Assembly (NCBI GenBank): GCA_964534995.1
Contig: CAZHSC010000004.1
Coordinates: forward strand, 21,362-85,361
DNA: 64,000 nt
Source of the DNA: JAJTFW01 sp964534995
Lineage (GTDB): Bacteria > Bacteroidota > Bacteroidia > AKYH767-A > OLB10
Direction: 5' to 3'
Under the pieces are notes generated by a model. It was not told the DNA's origin. It did not search any database and saw only the letters and a list, made by a program, of their open reading frames with translations. The translations under genes and the position numbers were made by a program. Positions 28,472 through 36,880 of the stretch are shown here, one piece after another (positions within the stretch are counted from its first letter, which is position 1; every line of letters begins with the position of its first letter).

Positions 28472-30505
28472 CTACCTGGTTTTATCTTCTCCCTGTTTTA
28501 AATTTTCCGGGTCTTTCACAAAATACACCTTCACATCGTGCGTATCCGCCGTGGCCAGTTTTCCATGATACTCCGTTTCAAACAAGTTCTTCACGTGTTC
28601 GAAAGTATGTTGGCTGATGGCTACTTTGCCTGCGCTGCCACCGGCTTCCACCCTGGCGGCAATGTTTACCGTATCCCCCCAGATGTCGTAGGCGAATTTT
28701 TTTGTACCCACCACACCCGAAATCACAGGGCCCGAGTGAATCCCTACCCGCGCTTCAAAATAATTTCTACCCAGTCGCTTTCTTTCCTGTTTATAGTGTT
28801 CCATAAAACGCTGTATTTCCAGCGCGGCAGTCACCATGCAGGCGGCATGGTAGGCATTTGGAACCGGAAGGCCTGAAGCGCACATATAACCATCACCTAT
28901 CGTTTTAATTTTTTCAATCGGATAGGCCGAAATAATCCTGTCGAAAGCGCTGTAGCAGTGGTGAATTTCATGAACCAGGGCATCCGCATCCATCACAGAT
29001 GCCGCGAGGGTAAAATTCACAAAATCGGTGAACATCACCGACACTTCCGCATATTTTCTGGGAGCAGCCTGTCCCGTCTTCTTCAGTTCTTCAGCCGTTT
29101 GTGCCGGTAAAATATTTAACAACAAATCATCCGACTTCTTCTTCTCCTCACTGAGCTCGGCATTCTTAGCCTGAATCTGTAATTTTTGTTTCCTGATGAC
29201 GCGCCATCTGTTTAGCATAAAAGCAGCAAAAACAATCATGATGGCCAACACGCCTGTCACCGCCATCCTTTGTGTTCTTTCTTCAGATACCATGGCCGAC
29301 ATCACCTTTTGCTGTTCGGCTGCCTTCACACTATCGGCGGTAGTACGTTTATCAAACTCATACTGAAATTGCTTTCCCAAACTGATCCTGCGTATTTCTT
29401 CGTTGCTGATGCTGTCGCGCATAAATACGTACAGCTCATACATTGACAATGCTTCCTTATCCTCCTTTAGTTCCTTATACACATGGTAGAGTACGCCCGA
29501 CGCGTTCCTGATTTGTTCCGGATAACCCAGTTCCCTGCCTAATTTCAGTGCTTTTAAAGCGAAATACTTCGCCTTTACATATTCCCTGTTTCTGAAATAA
29601 AGCTGGCTTATCTGGTAGGTGACATAGGCAATACCCTCCTTATCTTCCATTTGTTCAAAAATTGCCAGGCTCTTCGACAGTTCTTCAGGAACGGGGTTGC
29701 TGTGATCGAGTGAATCAGAAAGTGCAATGAGCGTACCGATGTTCAGCAGGGAATAGGCAATACCTTTCCGGTCATTGATTTTTTCCCTGATGGAGAGACT
29801 TTCCAGGTAAGTAGTACGGGCTTTATCATAATTGCCCTGGCTCTGGTAAATTTTAGCGAGATTGCTTAAAGAATGCGCCCTCCCATATTCATCGCCTGTG
29901 CCGGTTTGCAGACGCAGGCTTTTTTCGAAATAATCCCGCGCCTTGATTAAGTCACCATGATCGGAACTGATTACCCCGAGGTTGAGCAATGTAGTACTCA
30001 TCCCCGCCACATCATCAATTTGCTCCTGAAATTTCAAACTGCGCTGGTAATAATCCACTGCCATTGGAATATTTCCCTGCGCATGATAAATCAAACCGAT
30101 ATTATTCAGTGTTTCACCGATCCCTGCCGTATCCTTTACTTCCTCTCTCAAAGAAAGGCTTTGCAAATAATATTGCAATGCCAGGACCGAGTTGCCTTTG
30201 TTCTGGATATCCACCGCGGCGTTATTCAGTGCGGCGCCCAGGTACTTTTTATAATAAGGTAACAGGGGATCATTTTTCTCTGCCAGCCTGAGGTTCTTTT
30301 CCGCTATGCTCCGCAACTCCTCATTGTACACAGGCCATAATTTGTCATCCGCCTCCGCTTCAATCATTTCATGCAACATTCTGCAACGCTCCGTGTCGTG
30401 TTGCGCATGTGCCAGCTTTTCTTTAAACGAGGGGATGGCCTCCTGGCTAAAAGCAGAAGAAGTATAAAAAAGTACCAGAAAGGCGTACAGGCGGAAATAA
30501 TACAT
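28472..30505 (-). CDS. Membrane-anchored class III adenylate cyclase with TPR sensor
   Basis: 677 aa from ATG at 30503-30505; a TTG three codons upstream is the alternative. Signal peptide, then TPR repeats (about residues 85-370, e.g. ALQYYLQSLSLREEV, YEKSLRLQTG-type units) predicted in the periplasm, one membrane helix near residue 420 (GVLAIMIVFAAFML), a short coiled coil and a C-terminal cyclase domain. Catalytic features: metal-binding aspartates in VMFTDFVNF and IGDGYM, and the adenine-selecting pair Lys (EKIKTIGD) and Asp (FAYDIWGD). The Lys/Asp pair indicates cAMP rather than cGMP. It links a periplasmic or surface signal to cAMP (inference). Confidence 0.88.
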   Translation of the reverse strand: MYYFRLYAFLVLFYTSSAFSQEAIPSFKEKLAHAQHDTERCRMLHEMIEAEADDKLWPVYNEELRSIAEKNLRLAEKNDPLLPYYKKYLGAALNNAAVDIQNKGNSVLALQYYLQSLSLREEVKDTAGIGETLNNIGLIYHAQGNIPMAVDYYQRSLKFQEQIDDVAGMSTTLLNLGVISSDHGDLIKARDYFEKSLRLQTGTGDEYGRAHSLSNLAKIYQSQGNYDKARTTYLESLSIREKINDRKGIAYSLLNIGTLIALSDSLDHSNPVPEELSKSLAIFEQMEDKEGIAYVTYQISQLYFRNREYVKAKYFALKALKLGRELGYPEQIRNASGVLYHVYKELKEDKEALSMYELYVFMRDSISNEEIRRISLGKQFQYEFDKRTTADSVKAAEQQKVMSAMVSEERTQRMAVTGVLAIMIVFAAFMLNRWRVIRKQKLQIQAKNAELSEEKKKSDDLLLNILPAQTAEELKKTGQAAPRKYAEVSVMFTDFVNFTLAASVMDADALVHEIHHCYSAFDRIISAYPIEKIKTIGDGYMCASGLPVPNAYHAACMVTAALEIQRFMEHYKQERKRLGRNYFEARVGIHSGPVISGVVGTKKFAYDIWGDTVNIAARVEAGGSAGKVAISQHTFEHVKNLFETEYHGKLATADTHDVKVYFVKDPENLKQGEDKTR

Positions 30506-30795
30506 CGGCAACAAGGCAGGGAATATCCTGCAAAGTTAAAAAAACTGTACCTCAGCGGGAAAAAACCTGTGGCTTCGCTCTTTTCAGTTCAATTAAAAAA
30601 TCCTTGTAGTCTCCGCGCCTCTTGGCGAACCATGCACCTGTTGTCGGCAGCCAGGGTTAAAAACCCGGAAAACGCCGCAGCCGATCCGAGAAACAAAAAT
30701 CACCCCGAAAAGTAAAAACACCTGCGTATAAACTTGCTGCTATTTTTTAACACCATTCCCGACTTTCATTACCACAGGTCTAATGCAATAAAATA

Positions 30796-32844
30796 CTATT
30801 CGGTAAAATCAAATGTTGTTATTTGATTGAACAATACGGTTGTTTTACTCCAGGTCTCTATGCTGTTTCTGTGTCGGACCACAATATAATACCTGTTTCC
30901 GATTACCGCCGACGGAAAAGTTAAGATGGCCTGACCATTGACATCTACAACTCCGGAAAAAGTATACACGGCACCGCCGCTTAAATTCGTTGAATCATAC
31001 AACGCTACCGTAATCGAGTCTGTATGCAGCGGATGTAATGGATCCTGTAGGGTATTTGTCATCTGATTACTACCGGCATAAAATCCTTCAATTAGCATAT
31101 TCAAAAACAACTGACTGAAATTGAGTACCACAAAGGCAACATTGCTGGTATCGGTACAACCACTGGAGGTGTTTACAATGATAAAATCGCTCGTAGCTCC
31201 CGAAGGGACGGTGAATTCAAGGGCCGTATTACTGAGAATGGCGGGGGTAGCGGATAGTCCGCTGATCTTTACTTCACTGACGTCCGACAGGTTGTTGCCA
31301 TTGACACTAACGGTAGTGCCTGTGGGTCCAGATGCAGGGAGAAAGGAGCTGATGGCCGGACTTAAAGTAATGACCACTTCCACAGAGTCAGTAGCCGTAC
31401 ATCCTTCAGACGACGAAGCCACCACCGTATAATAACCAGCATTGGCCGTGCTTACATTGGGGATCTGCGGTGCAGGTTGAAAGGAAGAAAAGGAAAGAGG
31501 GCCTGTCCAGCTGTATAGATCGCCCCCTGTGGCTGAAAGCTCCAGGGTATTCCCTTCGCATACCGGACTATTACTCGTCACGATCACTTCCAACGGTGTT
31601 CCTTCTGCAATAGTGATCGTTAGTGTGGTGATACAGCCATCCGAGGAAGAAACAGCAGCACTGTATTTACCGGGTGAAAGATTCGCGATATTCATGCCCG
31701 TTAGTTGACCGGAATTAATGTTCGCTTTCCAACCCATATTCAGGTGCACTCCGCACATATAATACAACAGGGCCGGATGGGTGTTGTTGGGTGTAAATAC
31801 CATCGCGCCTCCCTGTAACTGGCTATTGGTTACTCCGGAGCTTACTTCGTTCAGGAAACTACCTCCGGCAGCGCTTGTGGTAATGTGAAAAGGATGACCG
31901 GGGAAGGTGCCGTTGAAGGTATAGTTAACACCTCTAGTCAGGTTCAGTTCTTTTCCCTGTATGCCATCCAACACATAACCCACCGTAAAACCCACTCCAA
32001 AATAGGGATGACTGGCATTTTTAGTAGCAGTAGTGACTGAAAATGCAGGGCCGTTCTTGTTGATGGTGTCCCAGGCTACTGTATAGGGCGGCAATCCGGC
32101 AGACACCGATAAGCTGATACTGCCATCGTTGCCATTACAGGCGGCAATCACATTGGCGGTAACAATCGGAGCGGGACATACAATAACGTTGTCAATCGCA
32201 AACGAAGGGCGTGAGCCGGCACCGGAACTGTCGCGCTGTACCCACCGTAGCTGTACACTAGCCTGATTTTCGCAGGCAGCAGGTAGAATGTATTGAAAAC
32301 GCATTCCGTTTCGGGAGGTAGTACCAGTTGTTTGCGCTGAAGTGTTGTTTACATAAATGCTTCCGGTCAATGAAGTAAAAGCTCCGAGGCTATTTCCTAT
32401 TCTGTATTGCAGCTCAACATTATTCCGCCTGGTTTCAGTGGAACCATTGAAAAGATTACGGATGGTGGAGATATCAAAAGTTACTACGATATTTATTTTA
32501 CCGGTAGTATTTACTACGAGACCAAGCGCGGGGTCGCTGGTACCCGAGGCAAGTATTCCGATTTTCCCATTGTAATTATGTACACCTCCGGTGGTGGTCG
32601 CAGCCGTACTGCTGGCCGTCAGACCCAGATCGCCTGTAGGGGCTGTGGTTCGGAAAACAGTACCTGATCCGGATGTGCTCAGTTGCCATCCCTGCCATCC
32701 GGCAGGATAGGTACCCGATGAGGATAATAAGGTACTGAAGTCCTGTGAATAGGGCAAAGACTGCGCAGCAGGAACAGTTTGAGAACAGACGTGTTGAACG
32801 CTAACAAATAACAAACAACAACAACAGAGTAGATTTTTAAACAT
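30796..32844 (-). CDS. Multi-domain secreted protein with cupredoxin-like domain
   Basis: 682 aa from the ATG at 32842-32844 (signal peptide LLCCCCLLFVSVQHVCS-QT); a longer frame starts 14 codons earlier. Order: jelly-roll-like domain (~20-230, ends SFAIDNVIVCP), first half of an SprB-type repeat (CNGNDGSISLSVSAGLPPYTV), an inserted cupredoxin-like domain with potential copper ligands His (GHPFHIT), Cys, His and Met (YYMCGVHLNMGW), the rest of the SprB repeat (NLSPGKYSAAVSSSDGC), an Ig-like repeat, an IPT/TIG domain and the ETWS C-terminal module shared with the kelch protein. It ends at FDFTE with no sorting domain. Confidence 0.8.
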   Translation of the reverse strand: MFKNLLCCCCLLFVSVQHVCSQTVPAAQSLPYSQDFSTLLSSSGTYPAGWQGWQLSTSGSGTVFRTTAPTGDLGLTASSTAATTTGGVHNYNGKIGILASGTSDPALGLVVNTTGKINIVVTFDISTIRNLFNGSTETRRNNVELQYRIGNSLGAFTSLTGSIYVNNTSAQTTGTTSRNGMRFQYILPAACENQASVQLRWVQRDSSGAGSRPSFAIDNVIVCPAPIVTANVIAACNGNDGSISLSVSAGLPPYTVAWDTINKNGPAFSVTTATKNASHPYFGVGFTVGYVLDGIQGKELNLTRGVNYTFNGTFPGHPFHITTSAAGGSFLNEVSSGVTNSQLQGGAMVFTPNNTHPALLYYMCGVHLNMGWKANINSGQLTGMNIANLSPGKYSAAVSSSDGCITTLTITIAEGTPLEVIVTSNSPVCEGNTLELSATGGDLYSWTGPLSFSSFQPAPQIPNVSTANAGYYTVVASSSEGCTATDSVEVVITLSPAISSFLPASGPTGTTVSVNGNNLSDVSEVKISGLSATPAILSNTALEFTVPSGATSDFIIVNTSSGCTDTSNVAFVVLNFSQLFLNMLIEGFYAGSNQMTNTLQDPLHPLHTDSITVALYDSTNLSGGAVYTFSGVVDVNGQAILTFPSAVIGNRYYIVVRHRNSIETWSKTTVLFNQITTFDFTE

Positions 32845-33034
32845 CAAGAGGGCTATTGGTGATGAAAAGTATGAAAGATCTTTCATTGATGCAACAACTA
32901 ATTATCATTTTTGGTGAAAGGCAGTTTATATGGGGAGAGCTATTGTACCTTACCGTGATTTTAGCGGATTCTTTTAAGATAGATGGAAATGGATGTTGGA
33001 CCAGGATGGTAAATAGCTCAAAAGTTCCCGGATA

Positions 33035-34399
33035 TTGATTGAAATTAATAGTACTTTTGAAAGTATAACGCTACTATTTTTAATACTATGGAAACAAAAA
33101 ATAATTTGCTACCGGCTACCGGCTACCGGCTACCGGCTGTGGGCTCTAATTTTAATTTTTAATTTAATTTTAGTCAGCAACACGATGGGACAAACTTTAC
33201 AATTAACATTGACCCCGAGCAATTACAATAATTTTAATATTTCCTGCTTTGGTAAAAAAGATGGTGCCATTGATTTAACGGTAACCGGAGGTCAGCCACC
33301 CTATACTTTTCTATGGTCAAATGGTTTGACAACAGAAGATCAGGTAGCACAACCGGCGGGGTATTATCATGTAGAAGTACGAGACGAAAACGGACAGGGA
33401 GTGGAAGCACAAATCACCTTGACTGAACCCGAACAATTAAGTGCAGATCATATGGTAAGCTCTTATCCCAACGGATACAATATCAGTTGCTACGATTGCT
33501 ATAATGGAAGTATATTGTTGTATGCCAATGGAGGAGCCCCGCCTTATACCTATGTCTGGGAGGATGGACCTACAACAGCAGATCGCTTTAATTTAGGAAG
33601 TAATACTTATGCTATTGTCGTGACTGATGCAAACCAATGCCTGCATATCCCCGAAACATTTTTCCTGAATGAACCGGAACGGTCGGACTGGACCCTATTT
33701 GGTAATACCGGAAGTAATCCTCAGGTTCATTTTATTGGCACAATAGACAATAAAGATGTTACATTTAAAACGTACAATACAGAGAGATTACGAATTAAAG
33801 GAAATGGAGAGATTTTAATAAATGGTTTGACTCCGGGCCCTCTCTTTATGGATGCCAATGGTATTTTAAGATCTTCCGGACAAAATCAAATTGCAGGCCC
33901 CTGTAACAATGTAAATGTAAACATACCGGTTTGGTCATCCTTAAGCTCAGGAGAATTTTTCACCTGCCAGCCCTTTAGAATTGGAATTGGCACACATGAT
34001 ATTCCAAGTACTGTGCGTTTTAAAGTAGATGGAGTTTCGTGGTTTGACGGGAATGTTACGGTTGGCATTGATCCCGGTTTGGCGCAAACCCCACCGGCTA
34101 ATCCTTACAGGCTACTGGTAAACGGCAAATTTGGAGCAACAGAAATTTACTGCTCAATAGGCACTCCCTGGCCGGATTATGTTTTTGAAGATGACTATGA
34201 GCTCCTAAACATTAATACACTACGCCACTATGTTTCAAAAAACAAGCATCTTCCGGGAGTACCTTCAGCCGGCCAATTAGAAAGTAAGGGGGCCAATGTC
34301 ATGGAGTTGATGAGCAAGGCCTATGAAAAAATCGAAGAGCTGCATCTCTATATTTTTGAATTAGAGGATAGATTGCTTAAATTGGAAGGGAAGAAATAG
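33035..34399 (+). CDS. Secreted SprB-repeat protein with tail-fibre-like C-terminus, probably phase-variable
   Basis: 454 codons if read from the TTG at 33035. The body has a hydrophobic signal core (LWALILIFNLILVSNTMG-QT), two SprB-type repeats (NISCFGKKDGAIDLTVTGGQPPYTF and NISCYDCYNGSILLYANGGAPPYTY), a central beta-rich part and a C-terminal helical domain (HYVSKNKHLPGVPSA...KAYEKIEEL) common at the ends of Bacteroidota surface proteins. The only nearby ATG (33088) lies in another frame, separated from the body by four copies of a 7-bp repeat. With three copies the ATG frame would join the body. As sequenced, expression from the ATG stops at 33060+102 (TAA at 33160-33162). Confidence 0.75.
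   Translation: MIEINSTFESITLLFLILWKQKIICYRLPATGYRLWALILIFNLILVSNTMGQTLQLTLTPSNYNNFNISCFGKKDGAIDLTVTGGQPPYTFLWSNGLTTEDQVAQPAGYYHVEVRDENGQGVEAQITLTEPEQLSADHMVSSYPNGYNISCYDCYNGSILLYANGGAPPYTYVWEDGPTTADRFNLGSNTYAIVVTDANQCLHIPETFFLNEPERSDWTLFGNTGSNPQVHFIGTIDNKDVTFKTYNTERLRIKGNGEILINGLTPGPLFMDANGILRSSGQNQIAGPCNNVNVNIPVWSSLSSGEFFTCQPFRIGIGTHDIPSTVRFKVDGVSWFDGNVTVGIDPGLAQTPPANPYRLLVNGKFGATEIYCSIGTPWPDYVFEDDYELLNINTLRHYVSKNKHLPGVPSAGQLESKGANVMELMSKAYEKIEELHLYIFELEDRLLKLEGKK
33052..33059 (+). promoter_or_regulatory. Candidate -7 box of the repeat-controlled surface gene
   Basis: TACTTTTG is a perfect TAnnTTTG. A start of transcription a few bases downstream would fall after the TTG at 33035 and about 20 bases before the ATG at 33088, arguing that the ATG is the true start. 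No good -33 element was found at the usual spacing. Confidence 0.4.
33109..33136 (+). repeat. Heptanucleotide tandem repeat (CTACCGG x4) at a start region
   Basis: Four perfect copies of CTACCGG, followed by the near-copy CTGTGGG. Seven is not a multiple of three, so gain or loss of one unit changes the frame. It sits seven codons after the ATG at 33088 and directly before the signal-peptide core. Confidence 0.95.
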
Positions 34400-34453
34400 T
34401 AAAATTAATTATACTTCTTTTTCATTACTAATCCCCTCTTAAATTTCGTGTTC

Positions 34454-36091
34454 ATGGAAAAAATAAAATCGTATATATTTATAAAATACGTTTCAAGTTA
34501 TTTTACTGAAAAATCCTTAAAAAGGGTTCTCTCGGGATTCTTTACACTTTTTTTCTTCACCACTTCATCTGCCCAATTCATTTCTAAAAGCACCAATGAC
34601 ACTTTAAATAATTATAGCGAAGCAAGGCAATTGTATCATAGTTCAAATCATCTGTTTTATACAAGTATAAAGTATAATTACAGTAGTGGTCTCACTAGTT
34701 TGGTTATAATAAAGTCCGACACTTTGCTTAATACGCTTTGGAGTAAAAATATCAGCTTAGAAGAAATAGTTTCCATTGATAACTTGTTTGAACTATCGGA
34801 TTCTTCGATTCTTTTAAATGGCTTTTGTTACAACGATAGCACTGACAAAGTGTACAATGTATTAATTAATTTTAATCAGGATGGAGATACACTTTGGACC
34901 CGAAATTTATCTGATCAGCAAAGAAACATGAGCCTGATTATCTTAAATGTATTTGCTGACTCATTACTACTATATGGGTCTATTGCAGACTCCATAATTT
35001 CAGGAGTACTTTTGTCTTTTGACCTTGCTTCTAAAACAATTCAGCTAAGTTCAAAATATTCAGTAATAAATGAACTTGAGTTAAGAATAGTAAAAGCACA
35101 ATATGATTCATTAAACAATAATATAGTAGCTATTTTTCTAACAAGTGACCCCTCCATACCCATTAATAGCTTCCATTTGGCGAGAATCGAATTGAACAGA
35201 GATGTAAAGACCTTAATTCACCTATTTGATCAAACTTCCGGTTATCCCCTTTTGAAAATAGATCCTGCAACGAGCAATATTTTCGCCGGGACTATTTATA
35301 GTGCGGCCGGTAGTGGCAATCAGAACTATTTTTATTCACTCCTTGATTCCAATTTTAATGTCATCTATGCACATGAACTCTATGCTCCTATCCCTCTCTT
35401 TCGAAATTTAACTCAAATTTTCTTTAATTCAACGGGTAGCATTTTCGCTTTTGATTCCGGAAGATCTTATGAGTTCAATACACTTGGAATCGCAGATAGC
35501 GTTTACAGATTATTTGCTATGCCGAATTGGCCGAACACATATTATCCCGGTATTTTTCTAAATTCCAATAATTGCTATTATGCACTTGGTATCTTTAGAA
35601 AACAGCTTCAAAATATTCTTAATAACCTTACTATTTCTAAAGGAGAAATTAACACCGTTAATTCCTGTCTCGGTAATCCGCTGTTAAATCTGTATACCAC
35701 AACAAGTTTTACCCCTACAGGCAGAACAGCTATACAAACCGGTTATTCCGGAATACAGATTAATTATCCTGTCTTGACAGTTTCAAATGATAACATTATA
35801 TTTTATGATAATTGCAATATAACATCTGCCGAAGAACCAACGGCTTCTGAAAACAATTTAACCATTTACCCAAATCCCTTTTCCGACTACTTTATTTTAG
35901 AGGGATTAGTAGCTAACAGGGAGTATCAACTCACTTTTATTAATGCCATGGGAAGCATGGTTGCCAGTCAAATTATATCCAATGTGACCTCAAAAAAGAT
36001 AGACTGTCTTAAATCACTTCCCGGTGATGTGTATACTTTAATCATTTCTACTACCGACAATGTAGTTGTAAAAAAATTAGTGAAGCCATGA
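34454..36091 (+). CDS. T9SS-secreted protein of unknown function
   Basis: 545 aa from the ATG at 34454 (a GTG two codons earlier is possible). A basic N-terminus precedes a hydrophobic segment (VLSGFFTLFFFTTSSA-QF) acting as signal peptide. The body is Asn/Ser/Thr-rich with a beta-propeller-like rhythm (LFELSDSSILLNGFCYNDS, DNIIFYDNCN). It ends with a type A sorting domain (LTIYPNPFSDYFILEG...PGDVYTLIIS...VVKKLVKP). AT-rich codon use matches the genes on either side but not the surrounding chromosome. Its stop overlaps the next start (ATGA), so the two genes are co-translated. Confidence 0.8.
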   Translation: MEKIKSYIFIKYVSSYFTEKSLKRVLSGFFTLFFFTTSSAQFISKSTNDTLNNYSEARQLYHSSNHLFYTSIKYNYSSGLTSLVIIKSDTLLNTLWSKNISLEEIVSIDNLFELSDSSILLNGFCYNDSTDKVYNVLINFNQDGDTLWTRNLSDQQRNMSLIILNVFADSLLLYGSIADSIISGVLLSFDLASKTIQLSSKYSVINELELRIVKAQYDSLNNNIVAIFLTSDPSIPINSFHLARIELNRDVKTLIHLFDQTSGYPLLKIDPATSNIFAGTIYSAAGSGNQNYFYSLLDSNFNVIYAHELYAPIPLFRNLTQIFFNSTGSIFAFDSGRSYEFNTLGIADSVYRLFAMPNWPNTYYPGIFLNSNNCYYALGIFRKQLQNILNNLTISKGEINTVNSCLGNPLLNLYTTTSFTPTGRTAIQTGYSGIQINYPVLTVSNDNIIFYDNCNITSAEEPTASENNLTIYPNPFSDYFILEGLVANREYQLTFINAMGSMVASQIISNVTSKKIDCLKSLPGDVYTLIISTTDNVVVKKLVKP

Positions 36092-36872
36092 AAAGCACCT
36101 TAATCACCTGTCTTCTCGTAATATCATGCCTGGTAGCACGAAGTCAGAATGTTTTTAATCCTTATGTTAATAATAGTCAACTTCCGACTTCGGAATTTCA
36201 TATTCTTGATGTGAATTCAAATTCCTATAACTACCATTGGTGGGACAGATCTGCAACAGGAGATATTCTGCAAGGATACTCCGGTGAATACGAAATTCTA
36301 TTTGATCGCACTCCCTGGGGCACATTACTCAATTTGGGTTTGGGGAATGATCATGTAAGTTTTGATTTCGAAATTGTGTCTTTCCCTTTCATGCCGGAAT
36401 GTGCATTTCTCCCGCAGGGATGCGGTTCATTGGCAAACACCACCACAAGANNNNNNNNNNAAGAAACCTGTTTTTACCAACTGCTGCTTATGACTCTATT
36501 GATTTTAAGTGGGGTGATTTGTACAATAAAACCAATATCCCCTATTATGACAATTCATTTGATCAAACACTGGTAAGTAAGGCCTTTATAAATGATTACC
36601 CTTTTACATCTTCTACCACCAGGAAAATCTTACCCCACACCGCAATTAAACATACCATCAATATCCATTGTGGTGCCAGGGTAACTTCGGCACCTTACCC
36701 TCCTGTGATCTACTCCTATTCGTGGGTGTACGATCATACAAGAGGAAGAATGAGGTACTATCCGCCATGTAATTGCAATGGTTGTATAAGCATAGGTGTT
36801 TCTACCGGTCCTTGTACGATGAATACTCCTTCTATCAGTCATTCTCTGAATAAAATAATCCTTTATACATAA
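36088..36872 (+). CDS. Secreted protein of unknown function, interrupted by an assembly gap
   Basis: Signal peptide (KSTLITCLLVISCLVARS-QN), then an aromatic-rich segment (NYHWWDRSATGD...EYEILFDRTPWG). Ten Ns at 36451-36460 follow. After the gap the frame that continues sensibly (PTAAYDSIDFKWGDLYNK...) is shifted relative to the one before, so the true gap is not ten bases, or sequence near it is wrong. The end is cysteine-containing (PPCNCNGCISIGVSTGPC). No sorting domain. It overlaps the previous gene by 4 bases (ATGA). Confidence 0.65.
36451..36460. other. Assembly gap (10 N)
   Basis: Unknown bases inside a coding region; the reading frame changes across it. Confidence 0.99.
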
Positions 36873-36880
36873 TTTCCCTC

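Noticed and set aside
32856..33038. 60-codon frame in the divergent region before the phase-variable gene
   Set aside because: No protein-like domains and overlaps the start region of the 682-aa secreted protein; likely chance.
33109..33136. LPATG peptide encoded by the repeat, resembling a sortase motif
   Set aside because: It is a by-product of the CTACCGG repeat, lies at the N-terminus before the signal core, and sortase motifs work at the C-terminus in a different envelope type.
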